The notes under the pieces are model-generated. The model had not been told where the DNA came from, did no database searches, and saw only the letters and a program-made list of their open reading frames with translations. From positions 776,524 through 840,523 of the forward strand of contig NZ_JAHKPI010000025.1 of NCBI RefSeq assembly GCF_018860425.1: a stretch of DNA of 64,000 bases, read 5' to 3'. How positions within the stretch are numbered: the first letter of the stretch is position 1; each line of letters starts with the position of its first letter. This document shows, in pieces, positions 17,427 to 25,319 of this stretch. A program made the translations under genes and the position numbers. The DNA comes from Marinobacter sp. F3R08 (lineage in GTDB: Bacteria; Pseudomonadota; Gammaproteobacteria; Pseudomonadales; Oleiphilaceae).

Positions 17427-18689
17427 ATGAAAATCGTTATTGGAAGTCTGAGTGTCCTGTGTATTCTTGCGGCGGTCGGTTGTGCTGCTCCGAACCTCAG
17501 CAGCGATCGCGATGAACGTGCAATGAACGGGAATCACTGGCTAAACGAGTCTCGCGGGGGCCAGCTCACTGAGACAACCTACCTCGGCCCCAGGGATGCA
17601 TTTGTTGCTTACGATCATTCCGCAGAAGAGCTGCTTCATACCATAGATAGAGTCACCGCGGAGGAACCGGGGCTCACCGCAGGGCTCCCGGTGTCACCCC
17701 CGCTCTCCCCCGGAGACCGCGTTCGCATTGATCTGCCGCCGAAAGCATTTTTCCAGGGGGTGTTTGATTCCTCTGATTCAGCGCTGGCCGGCGTATACGA
17801 AATAGGTTTTGATGGCAGACTGAAGCTGCCTTACATTGCCGCGATTCAGGTAGCGGGTTTGTCCCTTGATCAGACTGAAATCACCGTAAACCGTGCTTTA
17901 GAAACGGAAGGTTATTTCAGGCCTGGCATGGCACGGCTGAATCTCTCTATCCAGGAATGGGCACCGGTTCAGGTATCGGTTGCCGGGGCTGTCTTTTACC
18001 CGGGTATTGTTTCTGTAAATCCACGAGGCCAGCAGACCTCAGGTGATCAACTTACGCTCCGCGGCGGAAGCACCGCGATCAAGCGTTTCCTGACCACAGC
18101 ATTGCTGTCCGCAGGTGGCGTAAGACCCGATGCTGATATTCAGCGAATCGAACTTGTGCGCGGCAACAAGGTCCATCGCCTCAATCTCAGCGGCACTGTC
18201 GACGGACATCGAATTGAGGATATGGCCCTGATTCAGGGGGATCAGATTCGTGTACCCAGCCGGGGCCTTCCGGATCCGCGCATCATTCGGCCTACGGCGA
18301 TCACACCACCAGGAATCCGGGTTTTCATCTCCAATCTGACGGTCCCGGCGCTGAACAATGCGTCCTCGGCCATAGGTCGCCATGCGACCAGCCTGCCTTA
18401 CGGTGCTCAGCTTCACACGGCTGTAGTGTCCGGCAACTGCGCCGGCGGTGCGGCCTCGACCAACAGTGATCGTTATGCAGTTCTGGTTACCACAGATCCG
18501 GTCACCCGTCGGCCAGTAACAGTGGAGCGTCGCGTTGAGCAAGTGCTCAGTCAGCCCCAGAGCAGGTCCGTCAACCCCTACCTGATGCCGAATGACAGCG
18601 TGGTCTGCTATGACTCAGACATCAGCAATCTTCGCGATATTGGCCGAGCCATCAGCGACATCCTGTCACCGATTGGCCTCTTTCGATGA
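17427..18689 (+). CDS. wza: Wza-like outer-membrane polysaccharide export lipoprotein
   Basis: A 420-residue protein with a lipoprotein signal ending at Cys19 (AAVGCA). The polysaccharide-export domain begins with the family motif GDRVRIDLPP, followed by FDGRLKLPYIAAIQVAGLS and SLBB-type segments (QVSVAGAVFYPGIVSV). It should form the outer-membrane exit channel for the polymer. I prefer the ATG at 17427 (GGAG nine bases upstream, clean lipoprotein signal) to an in-frame GTG at 17379 that would add a non-signal extension. First gene of the wza-wzz-wzy-GT4-GT2 operon; the next gene starts within its stop (ATGA). Confidence 0.92.
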   Translation: MKIVIGSLSVLCILAAVGCAAPNLSSDRDERAMNGNHWLNESRGGQLTETTYLGPRDAFVAYDHSAEELLHTIDRVTAEEPGLTAGLPVSPPLSPGDRVRIDLPPKAFFQGVFDSSDSALAGVYEIGFDGRLKLPYIAAIQVAGLSLDQTEITVNRALETEGYFRPGMARLNLSIQEWAPVQVSVAGAVFYPGIVSVNPRGQQTSGDQLTLRGGSTAIKRFLTTALLSAGGVRPDADIQRIELVRGNKVHRLNLSGTVDGHRIEDMALIQGDQIRVPSRGLPDPRIIRPTAITPPGIRVFISNLTVPALNNASSAIGRHATSLPYGAQLHTAVVSGNCAGGAASTNSDRYAVLVTTDPVTRRPVTVERRVEQVLSQPQSRSVNPYLMPNDSVVCYDSDISNLRDIGRAISDILSPIGLFR

Positions 18690-20104
18690 AGCCTGACCAT
18701 ACGGAACAGACACCCAGGCGCGGGCCGCTTGTTCGACTTGCGGTATATGGGCTGAGCCTGACGCAAGCCAAACGTCGGTTACTGTATCTGTCACTGATGT
18801 TTGCGTGTCTCGCTGTGATCTGGGGACCAATTTCAACCCTGATCATTTTCAAGCCTGCGTCCTACACCAGTGAATGGACACTGATTCTGCCCGGTACCGG
18901 AAATGGCCTGGCGGTCAGCCTTGAAAGTATCGGCCAGGCCACGGCCAGTGTCGCTTCGCCCTTTACCAACAGCTCTGTTGATCCGGTTGTGAATTACAAA
19001 GCCATCGCTACCAGCAAACCCGTACTCGCCGTTGCCGCTCAACACCTGAACATGTCGGTCGAAGAATTCGGCGCTCCAAAGATCAAACTGGTGGATCAGA
19101 CCTCTTTGATGGAGTTCAAGATGGGCGCAGGTTCCGCAGAACTCGCTCAACGTAAATCCTACGCACTGTACCAGGCCCTGCAGTCCCAACTGGACAAGCT
19201 CCGGGACGATGAAACCTATCATCTGACGGCATCCGGCCTTCAAATGATCGCCGGCTTCAACGACAAACTGGAGCAGGCGCAACAGAGAAAGCTCGCGTAT
19301 CAGGTAAGGTCAGACATCGTCTCTTTTGACCAGTTTCAAGGCCTTATCAAACGGCTGGAAGACAGCAGATACCGCCACGAACAATTGATTTCGGAACACC
19401 AGGCGTTGGTATCACGCATTGCAACCATGCAACAGGGCCTCAGCCTGACGGATGAGGGACTCAAGGCCGCCATCGCGCTCCGTAGCGACCGGTCGTTTCA
19501 GCGACTGCTCGAACGACACGCCGATATTCACACCCAGATGTCCACTATCGACGGCATCTGGGGCGATGACCACCCGCAACTCAATCAGCTGCATGCCGCT
19601 CATCATACTGTTGATACAGAGCTTACCCGTCGCGGTCGTCAGGTTACCGAGGACAACAGCTGGTCGACTAAAGAGTTGATCGATCTGGGCAACCAGACCG
19701 GACACGATCAGGTATTGATTGAACTTCTTTCTCTGATCGCTGAAAGAAATGGGCTTGAGCAACGAATACAGTCCGATGCTGCCTTTATCGAAATCCTGTC
19801 TCGGCGTATTGAGGATTCGGCCGGCGATTCCGTGGAACTGGAAAACCTGAGTCGTAAACAACAGGTCGCCACCGCCGTATTTTCAACTGCTCTGGCAAAA
19901 CAGGATATCGGTAATGCCGACCGCTACTCGTCCTATCCGCTGGTTCAGATGCTGGCACATCCTACGCGTCCCGAACGGGCCAATAGCACGGCCACAAAAA
20001 TAGCGCTGATCGGCGGTGTCGGTGCAACCCTGGCCCTGGTCGTTGGCCTCTACCTACTGTGGATCAGAAAGCCATGGCTCCAGAAACTCCTGAAGAACGC
20101 ATAA
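18686..20104 (+). CDS. Wzz-like chain-length determinant / polysaccharide co-polymerase
   Basis: A 472-residue inner-membrane protein with a TM near residues 32-54, a long periplasmic coiled-coil-rich region (about 55-440), and a C-terminal TM (about 443-464) followed by a short basic tail. It lacks a C-terminal tyrosine-kinase (Walker) domain, unlike Wzc, so it is a kinase-less co-polymerase; no separate BY-kinase gene is visible in the cluster. It would set polymer length together with the Wzy-like protein and couple to the Wza channel. It overlaps wza by 4 bases and the next gene by about 30. Confidence 0.88.
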   Translation: MKPDHTEQTPRRGPLVRLAVYGLSLTQAKRRLLYLSLMFACLAVIWGPISTLIIFKPASYTSEWTLILPGTGNGLAVSLESIGQATASVASPFTNSSVDPVVNYKAIATSKPVLAVAAQHLNMSVEEFGAPKIKLVDQTSLMEFKMGAGSAELAQRKSYALYQALQSQLDKLRDDETYHLTASGLQMIAGFNDKLEQAQQRKLAYQVRSDIVSFDQFQGLIKRLEDSRYRHEQLISEHQALVSRIATMQQGLSLTDEGLKAAIALRSDRSFQRLLERHADIHTQMSTIDGIWGDDHPQLNQLHAAHHTVDTELTRRGRQVTEDNSWSTKELIDLGNQTGHDQVLIELLSLIAERNGLEQRIQSDAAFIEILSRRIEDSAGDSVELENLSRKQQVATAVFSTALAKQDIGNADRYSSYPLVQMLAHPTRPERANSTATKIALIGGVGATLALVVGLYLLWIRKPWLQKLLKNA

Positions 20105-21342
20105 TCTGGTACGGACTGGGCTGGACCTACGGGTTCTACGTCCTGGGCGCTCTGTATCTGGTCGGACCGGTTATTGGCTGGCTTCTGTTTTTACTGGTGT
20201 TCAGTCGGCTGCTCGACCCTGGTCAGGAGTTCAGGGTGCCCGGTCCGGTCACGCTCTGGCTGCTGGGTATGCTGCTGATGCTGGTCTGTATCGTGGTTGG
20301 TCACTTGCTACAGGGCCTGGGTACCGGGCAGTTGATCAAATCGTCCATTGGCTGGGCTAAAGGCTGGGCCCTGATGGCGTTGTTCATTCTTGCCGGATCC
20401 ACCCTCAACATCCGGGCCGAGCTGATAGCCCGTGCGGCCATGCGGGTGTGTTTGCATACATTGGTTTTGTTGCCTGTTTTCGTGGGTGCCTGGCTGCTTC
20501 GGTTACCCGAGACCGCATATGTGTCTCCATTGAAAGCAATTGGCGGCCCCGGACCCGAATTCTTTGCAGTCTCTCTTTACGAACTTGATCCTCAAAGCCA
20601 ACTCCCGCGGTGGAGGCTATTTACTCCCTGGGCCCCGGCATTGGGATTTGTTGCCAATATCTTCTTCCTGCTGGCGTTTGTCGAACAGGATACACGTTGG
20701 CGACGAATTGGCATCTGCGCCAGTGTGCTTATGATCCTTATGTCCCAATCCCGGCTCGCCATACTGGTACTTCTGGCCGTGGTGGGTCTTCTGTTTACTC
20801 TCAGATATCTCCGGGGCCCCGTCATGGCGTTCACAGTGATGGCCGCCAGTCTGGTGTTTGCCTTTGCCGGAAGCTGGTTCCTTGAGAGCGCCGAAAACGC
20901 ATATGAATCCATCAAATCGGCCCGTGCAGATTCAACCCGGGTTCGCGAAGCACTGGCCCGCATTGCTCTGCATCGCTGGCAAACCGAAGCGCCGGTCTGG
21001 GGGCACGGGGTCGTTGAACGTGGTCCCCACCTGGTTGAGTACATGCCTATCGGTAGTCATCACAGCTGGTATGGGCTTCTTTTTGTCAAAGGTCTGGTTG
21101 GGTTTGCCGCGTTGGCCATTCCTTTGGCTGCCTCTCTGCTGTTTCTTGGCCTGAAGCTTGCCCGGGGTGGGATCACAGAGCGGACAGGTTTCGTCTGCGC
21201 TCTGTTATTGCTGCTGTATACCTTCGGCGAAAACCTTGAAATTCTCGCCTATCTGATCTGGCCCGGTCTTATGTTCATCGGGTTGGCACATAAACATGAG
21301 CCGCGTCCGGCTCAACCTTTAACTCTAGGGCCCCCTGCATGA
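20074..21342 (+). CDS. Wzy-like O-antigen/exopolysaccharide polymerase
   Basis: A polytopic membrane protein of about 422 residues with roughly ten or more hydrophobic helices and a large periplasmic loop near the C-terminal third that holds GSHHSWYG, the counterpart of the HNxxL-type motif of Wzy/WaaL ligases. It would join flipped repeat units into polymer. The start is uncertain: GTG at 20059 or ATG at 20074; both lie inside the end of the wzz-like gene. Its stop overlaps the next start as ATGA, which supports tight translational coupling. Confidence 0.85.
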   Translation: MAPETPEERIIWYGLGWTYGFYVLGALYLVGPVIGWLLFLLVFSRLLDPGQEFRVPGPVTLWLLGMLLMLVCIVVGHLLQGLGTGQLIKSSIGWAKGWALMALFILAGSTLNIRAELIARAAMRVCLHTLVLLPVFVGAWLLRLPETAYVSPLKAIGGPGPEFFAVSLYELDPQSQLPRWRLFTPWAPALGFVANIFFLLAFVEQDTRWRRIGICASVLMILMSQSRLAILVLLAVVGLLFTLRYLRGPVMAFTVMAASLVFAFAGSWFLESAENAYESIKSARADSTRVREALARIALHRWQTEAPVWGHGVVERGPHLVEYMPIGSHHSWYGLLFVKGLVGFAALAIPLAASLLFLGLKLARGGITERTGFVCALLLLLYTFGENLEILAYLIWPGLMFIGLAHKHEPRPAQPLTLGPPA

Positions 21343-22562
21343 CAACTCAAATCAACGCCACGCTGACTGTCTCCAGATTCTGGCCTGCCCGCGGAGGCTC
21401 CGAGATGCACTCCCGGGAACTGGCTCACGCTCTGACCCGCGCCGGTCATGATATTCAGGTGATCTGTCACAGCTCTACGGACACGGAACCAACAGAACTG
21501 GCCCTGACCCGAGAGAGCAGCATTGCACAACAGGACGGCCACTGCATGGTGTACCGCGAATGTCCGACAGGGCCAAAACGACAGGCTCTGCGGCTTCTTG
21601 CCCTCAATCATCAGCGATTCCGTTCGGTCCGCCCTCTATTTGATCAGTTACTGAGGACCTTCAGCACCAGGACAATCCAGCGGCGTTCCGCCAACGCACA
21701 GGTGATTCACTCTATATACAACGGTCTGACCTCTGTTGCTGAGTCATCGCTAGCCGCAGCCAGGAACCAGGGTGTGCCATTCATCTGGTCGCCTCTTGCC
21801 AATACCGATCTACCACAGGGCCTGGGCTGGTCTTCAAGGCGTTTTCGCAAGTTGTACCAGGAGGCTGACGCATTAATCGCGTTAACTCGCCATGAACAGG
21901 AATGGCTGGTTGCCCAGGGTGCTCCTCAGGAACGCACTTTCGTCTGTCCTATGGGGCCAATGGTTGCTTCGCCCTCACCTGTCGGGGAATTTCGGAAGCG
22001 TCACAGCATTGGCAACGATCCGTATGTACTTTTTCTCGGCCGACACGATGAAGCCAAGGGCTACCAGCGGTTATTACAGGCGGCAGATTTTATCTGGCGA
22101 TCCCGGCCAGACACGCGCCTGGTTTTTATAGGCCCACAGACCGAGCTTTCCCGGGCCAGTTTCCAAGAGCACACAGACCCCCGGATCACCGTTATTGAAG
22201 AGATCAGTCAAGCCGATAAAAACGCAGCTCTGGCCGGGTGCGAGCTACTTTGTGTTCCCTCGGACAAAGAATCTCTGGGCGTGGTTTATCTGGAGGCCTG
22301 GCACTACAGGAAACCGGTGGTCGCGCTCGATATCCCGGTTTTGCAATCCGTCATCAGTCACGGCGTGGATGGGTTGCTGTGCCGGTCCGATAGCACTGAC
22401 CTTGCCAGGGCAGTCATCCGTCTGCTTGCAGAACCAGCTTATCGCCAGCATTTGGGTGAGGCCGGGCATAACAAACTGGAGCGGGACTATTCCTGGCCTT
22501 CAATTGTCCAAAAACACCAGGAAATTTATGCCTTCGCGCTCGCAACGCCGAAACCGGCATGA
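21339..22562 (+). CDS. Family 4 glycosyltransferase
   Basis: A 407-residue GT-B fold enzyme. The N-terminal FWPARGGSEMHSRELAHAL is the usual acceptor-side glycine-rich start; the C-terminal donor half has LGRHDEAKGYQRLL and the EX7E signature in SDKESLGVVYLEAW. It would add one sugar of the repeat unit on the cytoplasmic face from an NDP-sugar; donor and acceptor cannot be told from sequence. No signal peptide or TM is seen. It begins within the stop of the polymerase gene. Confidence 0.93.
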   Translation: MTTQINATLTVSRFWPARGGSEMHSRELAHALTRAGHDIQVICHSSTDTEPTELALTRESSIAQQDGHCMVYRECPTGPKRQALRLLALNHQRFRSVRPLFDQLLRTFSTRTIQRRSANAQVIHSIYNGLTSVAESSLAAARNQGVPFIWSPLANTDLPQGLGWSSRRFRKLYQEADALIALTRHEQEWLVAQGAPQERTFVCPMGPMVASPSPVGEFRKRHSIGNDPYVLFLGRHDEAKGYQRLLQAADFIWRSRPDTRLVFIGPQTELSRASFQEHTDPRITVIEEISQADKNAALAGCELLCVPSDKESLGVVYLEAWHYRKPVVALDIPVLQSVISHGVDGLLCRSDSTDLARAVIRLLAEPAYRQHLGEAGHNKLERDYSWPSIVQKHQEIYAFALATPKPA

Positions 22563-22610
22563 ATTTCGCTGTTCTTTATTCAAGTAATACCATCATTCAG
22601 GAGTTTCATC

Positions 22611-23636
22611 GTGCCCAAGGTTAGTGTTGTCATGCCCGTCTTTAACGTGGCCGCCTTTGTATCACAGGCCATACAATCTGTACTCTCTCAATCCTTTTCT
22701 GATTTCGAACTTCTCATCATTGATGACTGTTCGCCGGATAACAGTATTGAAATCTGTGAATCATTCGATGATTCACGAATCCGGATCATTCGTCACCGGC
22801 TTAATCGTGGTCTGGCCGGCGCCAGAAATACCGGCATACATCATGCCCGCGGAGAGTATCTGGCCTTTCTGGATTCCGATGATTTCTGGCGCAATGACAA
22901 GCTCCAGTGCCATGTCAGTCACCTGGACGCTCATCAGGAGGTGGGCATCTCCTTCAGCCGTTCAGCCTTTGTGGATGCCGACGGAGTGCCAACGAACTTC
23001 TACCAGATGCCCAAATTGTCGGGGATTACCGCAAGTCACCTGTTCTGTCGCAACCCGATCGGAAATGGCTCGGCCCCGGTCATACGAAAAGCCGTATTTA
23101 ATGACATTGCGTTCCCTGGTAATCACGGTGGAATAGACGAAATCCGTTACTTTGACTCAAGCCTGCGCCAATCCGAAGATATCGAATGCTGGCTCAGGAT
23201 TTCATTGAAAACCGACTGGTGTATTGAGGGTATTCCTGAACCACTGACCTTCTACCGTTTGAACGCCGGTGGTCTTTCGGCCCAACTGCACAAACAGCTT
23301 GGCTCCTGGGAGCAGGTGGCTGAAATAACCGCCAGTTACGCGCCGGAATTTGTCGAAAGGCACGCCAGTCGGGCTCGAGCGTATCAGTTACGTTACCTCG
23401 CTCGACAGGCTATTCGTCTGGGTGACGGCACGGCGGCCATAAGGTTCTTCAACCGGTCGCTGAAAAGCAGTTTAAGGCCCGCGTTTGAAGAGCTCGGTCG
23501 AACCCTTGTAACCGGTGTGGCTGCCTATCTTCTCTGGACCATTCCGACGCTTTATCGCAAAACCGAAAAAACCGCAGCCACGCTGATTGGTCGTGTTCAG
23601 CAGGAGCGCATTGAAAGGGATCTCGCCAGTTCCTGA
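22611..23636 (+). CDS. Family 2 glycosyltransferase
   Basis: A 341-residue GT-A fold enzyme starting with VSVVMPVFN, then IDDCSPDNS and AFLDSDDFW, the nucleotide- and metal-binding DXD region. The C-terminal part has a hydrophobic segment (about 295-312) that may anchor it to the membrane. Translation starts at GTG 22611 with CAGGAG eight bases upstream. It ends the wza operon; a 35-bp palindrome follows only eight bases after the stop. Confidence 0.92.
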   Translation: MPKVSVVMPVFNVAAFVSQAIQSVLSQSFSDFELLIIDDCSPDNSIEICESFDDSRIRIIRHRLNRGLAGARNTGIHHARGEYLAFLDSDDFWRNDKLQCHVSHLDAHQEVGISFSRSAFVDADGVPTNFYQMPKLSGITASHLFCRNPIGNGSAPVIRKAVFNDIAFPGNHGGIDEIRYFDSSLRQSEDIECWLRISLKTDWCIEGIPEPLTFYRLNAGGLSAQLHKQLGSWEQVAEITASYAPEFVERHASRARAYQLRYLARQAIRLGDGTAAIRFFNRSLKSSLRPAFEELGRTLVTGVAAYLLWTIPTLYRKTEKTAATLIGRVQQERIERDLASS

Positions 23637-23643
23637 CCGGCGC

Positions 23644-23678
23644 CGCCGAATGCGTTGCAATATGCAACGCATTCGGCG
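23644..23678. repeat. Perfect 16-bp inverted repeat enclosing a LuxO-like box
   Basis: Arms CGCCGAATGCGTTGCA and its exact complement flank a three-base centre (ATA). The element lies directly after the GT2 stop and has no T-run, so it is not a classical terminator, though the RNA hairpin could end or protect the wza transcript. Its centre is LuxO-like box 5. Confidence 0.85.
23655..23667. promoter_or_regulatory. LuxO-like enhancer box 5 (TTGCAATATGCAA)
   Basis: An exact match to TTGCAWWWTGCAA, at the centre of the 35-bp palindrome and 87 bp upstream of the -24 element at 23752. Confidence 0.7.
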
Positions 23679-23751
23679 ACTCCGATTGCACTAAGGTTCC
23701 TCCAGCCCCGCCTGTCTTCCTCCAGACCACTGATACTCAGCCTTTTATATC

Positions 23752-23767
23752 TTGGCACGGAATGTGA
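23752..23767 (+). promoter_or_regulatory. Sigma-54 promoter of the initiating-transferase operon
   Basis: TTGGCACGGAATGTGA: perfect TTGGCACG -24 block, ten bases, then GA at -12 as in the wza promoter. Predicted start about 15-20 bases before the ATG at 23795, leaving a short leader. Confidence 0.7.
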
Positions 23768-23794
23768 AATGGATCTCCAAATGGCTTTTTATAC

Positions 23795-25297
23795 ATGGAG
23801 ACCCGCATGGTCTTGGGAACCAAAACGATCCTTGCAGACAGCACCTCAGACACCGAAAACGATCTCAGCGCTCTGCTGGGTGTCTCTTTCGCCAACTTGT
23901 CCCTGGATGCAGCGATAGAACAGCTGTGTGATGCAGTGGATCAGGAGTCCGGAGTGAACCTGTTTTTTGTCAACAGCCATTGCCTCAATGTCAGTTATGA
24001 AAACCTGGCCTATCGGCGGGCGTTAGCGCGGGCTCCTCTGGTTTTCCCTGACGGTAGCGGTGTGGCCATGGGATGCACCATGAATGGTGAAACGCTGAAG
24101 TACAACCTGAACGGTACCGATCTGTTTCCACACATCTGCAAACTGGCAGCAACAAAAGGTAAACGGGTATTCCTGCTCGGCGCCAAACCCGGCACACCCG
24201 AACGAGTTGCCGACTGGGCCAGATCAGAATTCCCTGAACTGCAGATCGCGGGTACCCAACACGGCTATTTCAGTGCCGACGAAGAAGCTGGCGTGGTTGA
24301 GGCGATTAACGCCAGCGGCGCCGATATTCTGCTGGTTGCCATGGGCGTTCCAACGCAGGAGTTGTGGCTGGACCGCATGCAACCCAAACTTGCAACCAGG
24401 CTCAACGTAGCGGTTGGTGGGTTATTTGATTTTTACGCAGGGAACGTGTCCCGGGCGCCCTTATGGCTTCGAAACAGAGGGCTGGAATGGGTTTGGCGTT
24501 TGTTACAGGAACCTCGCCGGATGTGGCGCCGCTATATTCTCGGTAATCCCCGGTTTGCTCTGAGGTTAAAGCACGAGGTGCGCACCAGGAACTATGTTGC
24601 AGCCATACCCACCCAACTGGCTGACCATTCCCGTCGGGCGAGGCTGGCATGGCGTGCCCGGATTCAGCGTGCCACTCACCAATTCCGGATAACCAGCCTC
24701 GATTCATCCAAACGGGCTACGGACATCACATTAAGTCTGGCAGCCTTGCTGTTTCTCACCCCGATTTTTCTGATTGTCGCGCTGGCCATCAAACTCGACA
24801 ACCCGGGCCCTGTTCTTTTTCGCCAGACCCGTGCAGGCCGACGTGGCCATCCGTTTCAGATGTGGAAATTCCGATCCATGGTGGTCAATGCGGAAGCTTT
24901 GCGCGCCGAGCTGGAGGCGCTGAATGAGGTAAGCGACGGTGTCACCTTCAAGATTAAAAAGGACCCAAGGATCACCCGTGTTGGCGCCTTCATACGAAAA
25001 TACTCGATTGATGAACTTCCGCAACTTTTCAATGTGCTGTGTGGGTCTATGTCTATTGTCGGGCCTCGCCCTGGGCTGTATGCGGAACTGACTAAATATG
25101 ACCTGGAACAGCGGCAACGGTTGGATATCAAGCCGGGGCTTACTTCCGAATGGGTGGTTGCCGGTCGAAACAATCTCAGCTTCGCTGAGCAGGCTGCACT
25201 GGACGTAGCTTACCGCAATAAGCGTTCGTTCTGGGGGGATTTAAAACTCATGATCAAAACCATACCGGCATTGCTAATGGGCCAAGGCGCCAGCTAA
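23795..25297 (+). CDS. Fusion of WecG/TagA (GT26) and initiating phosphosugar transferase
   Basis: A 500-residue protein joining two glycan enzymes. Residues about 27-240 are a WecG/TagA/CpsF (GT26) domain: NSHCLNVSYENLAYRRAL, FPDGSGVAMG, VAMGVPTQELW and GGLFDFYAG. Residues about 305-495 are a bacterial sugar transferase (PHPT): one hydrophobic membrane hairpin (about 308-332), then PGPVLFRQTRAGRRG, MWKFRSM, YSIDELPQLFNVL and GPRPG. The second domain would start synthesis by moving sugar-1-phosphate to undecaprenyl phosphate and the first would add the next sugar. The substrates are unknown. It heads its own sigma-54 operon. Confidence 0.9.
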   Translation: METRMVLGTKTILADSTSDTENDLSALLGVSFANLSLDAAIEQLCDAVDQESGVNLFFVNSHCLNVSYENLAYRRALARAPLVFPDGSGVAMGCTMNGETLKYNLNGTDLFPHICKLAATKGKRVFLLGAKPGTPERVADWARSEFPELQIAGTQHGYFSADEEAGVVEAINASGADILLVAMGVPTQELWLDRMQPKLATRLNVAVGGLFDFYAGNVSRAPLWLRNRGLEWVWRLLQEPRRMWRRYILGNPRFALRLKHEVRTRNYVAAIPTQLADHSRRARLAWRARIQRATHQFRITSLDSSKRATDITLSLAALLFLTPIFLIVALAIKLDNPGPVLFRQTRAGRRGHPFQMWKFRSMVVNAEALRAELEALNEVSDGVTFKIKKDPRITRVGAFIRKYSIDELPQLFNVLCGSMSIVGPRPGLYAELTKYDLEQRQRLDIKPGLTSEWVVAGRNNLSFAEQAALDVAYRNKRSFWGDLKLMIKTIPALLMGQGAS

Positions 25298-25319
25298 CGC
25301 CCAGCAAAAGGAATTTCCA

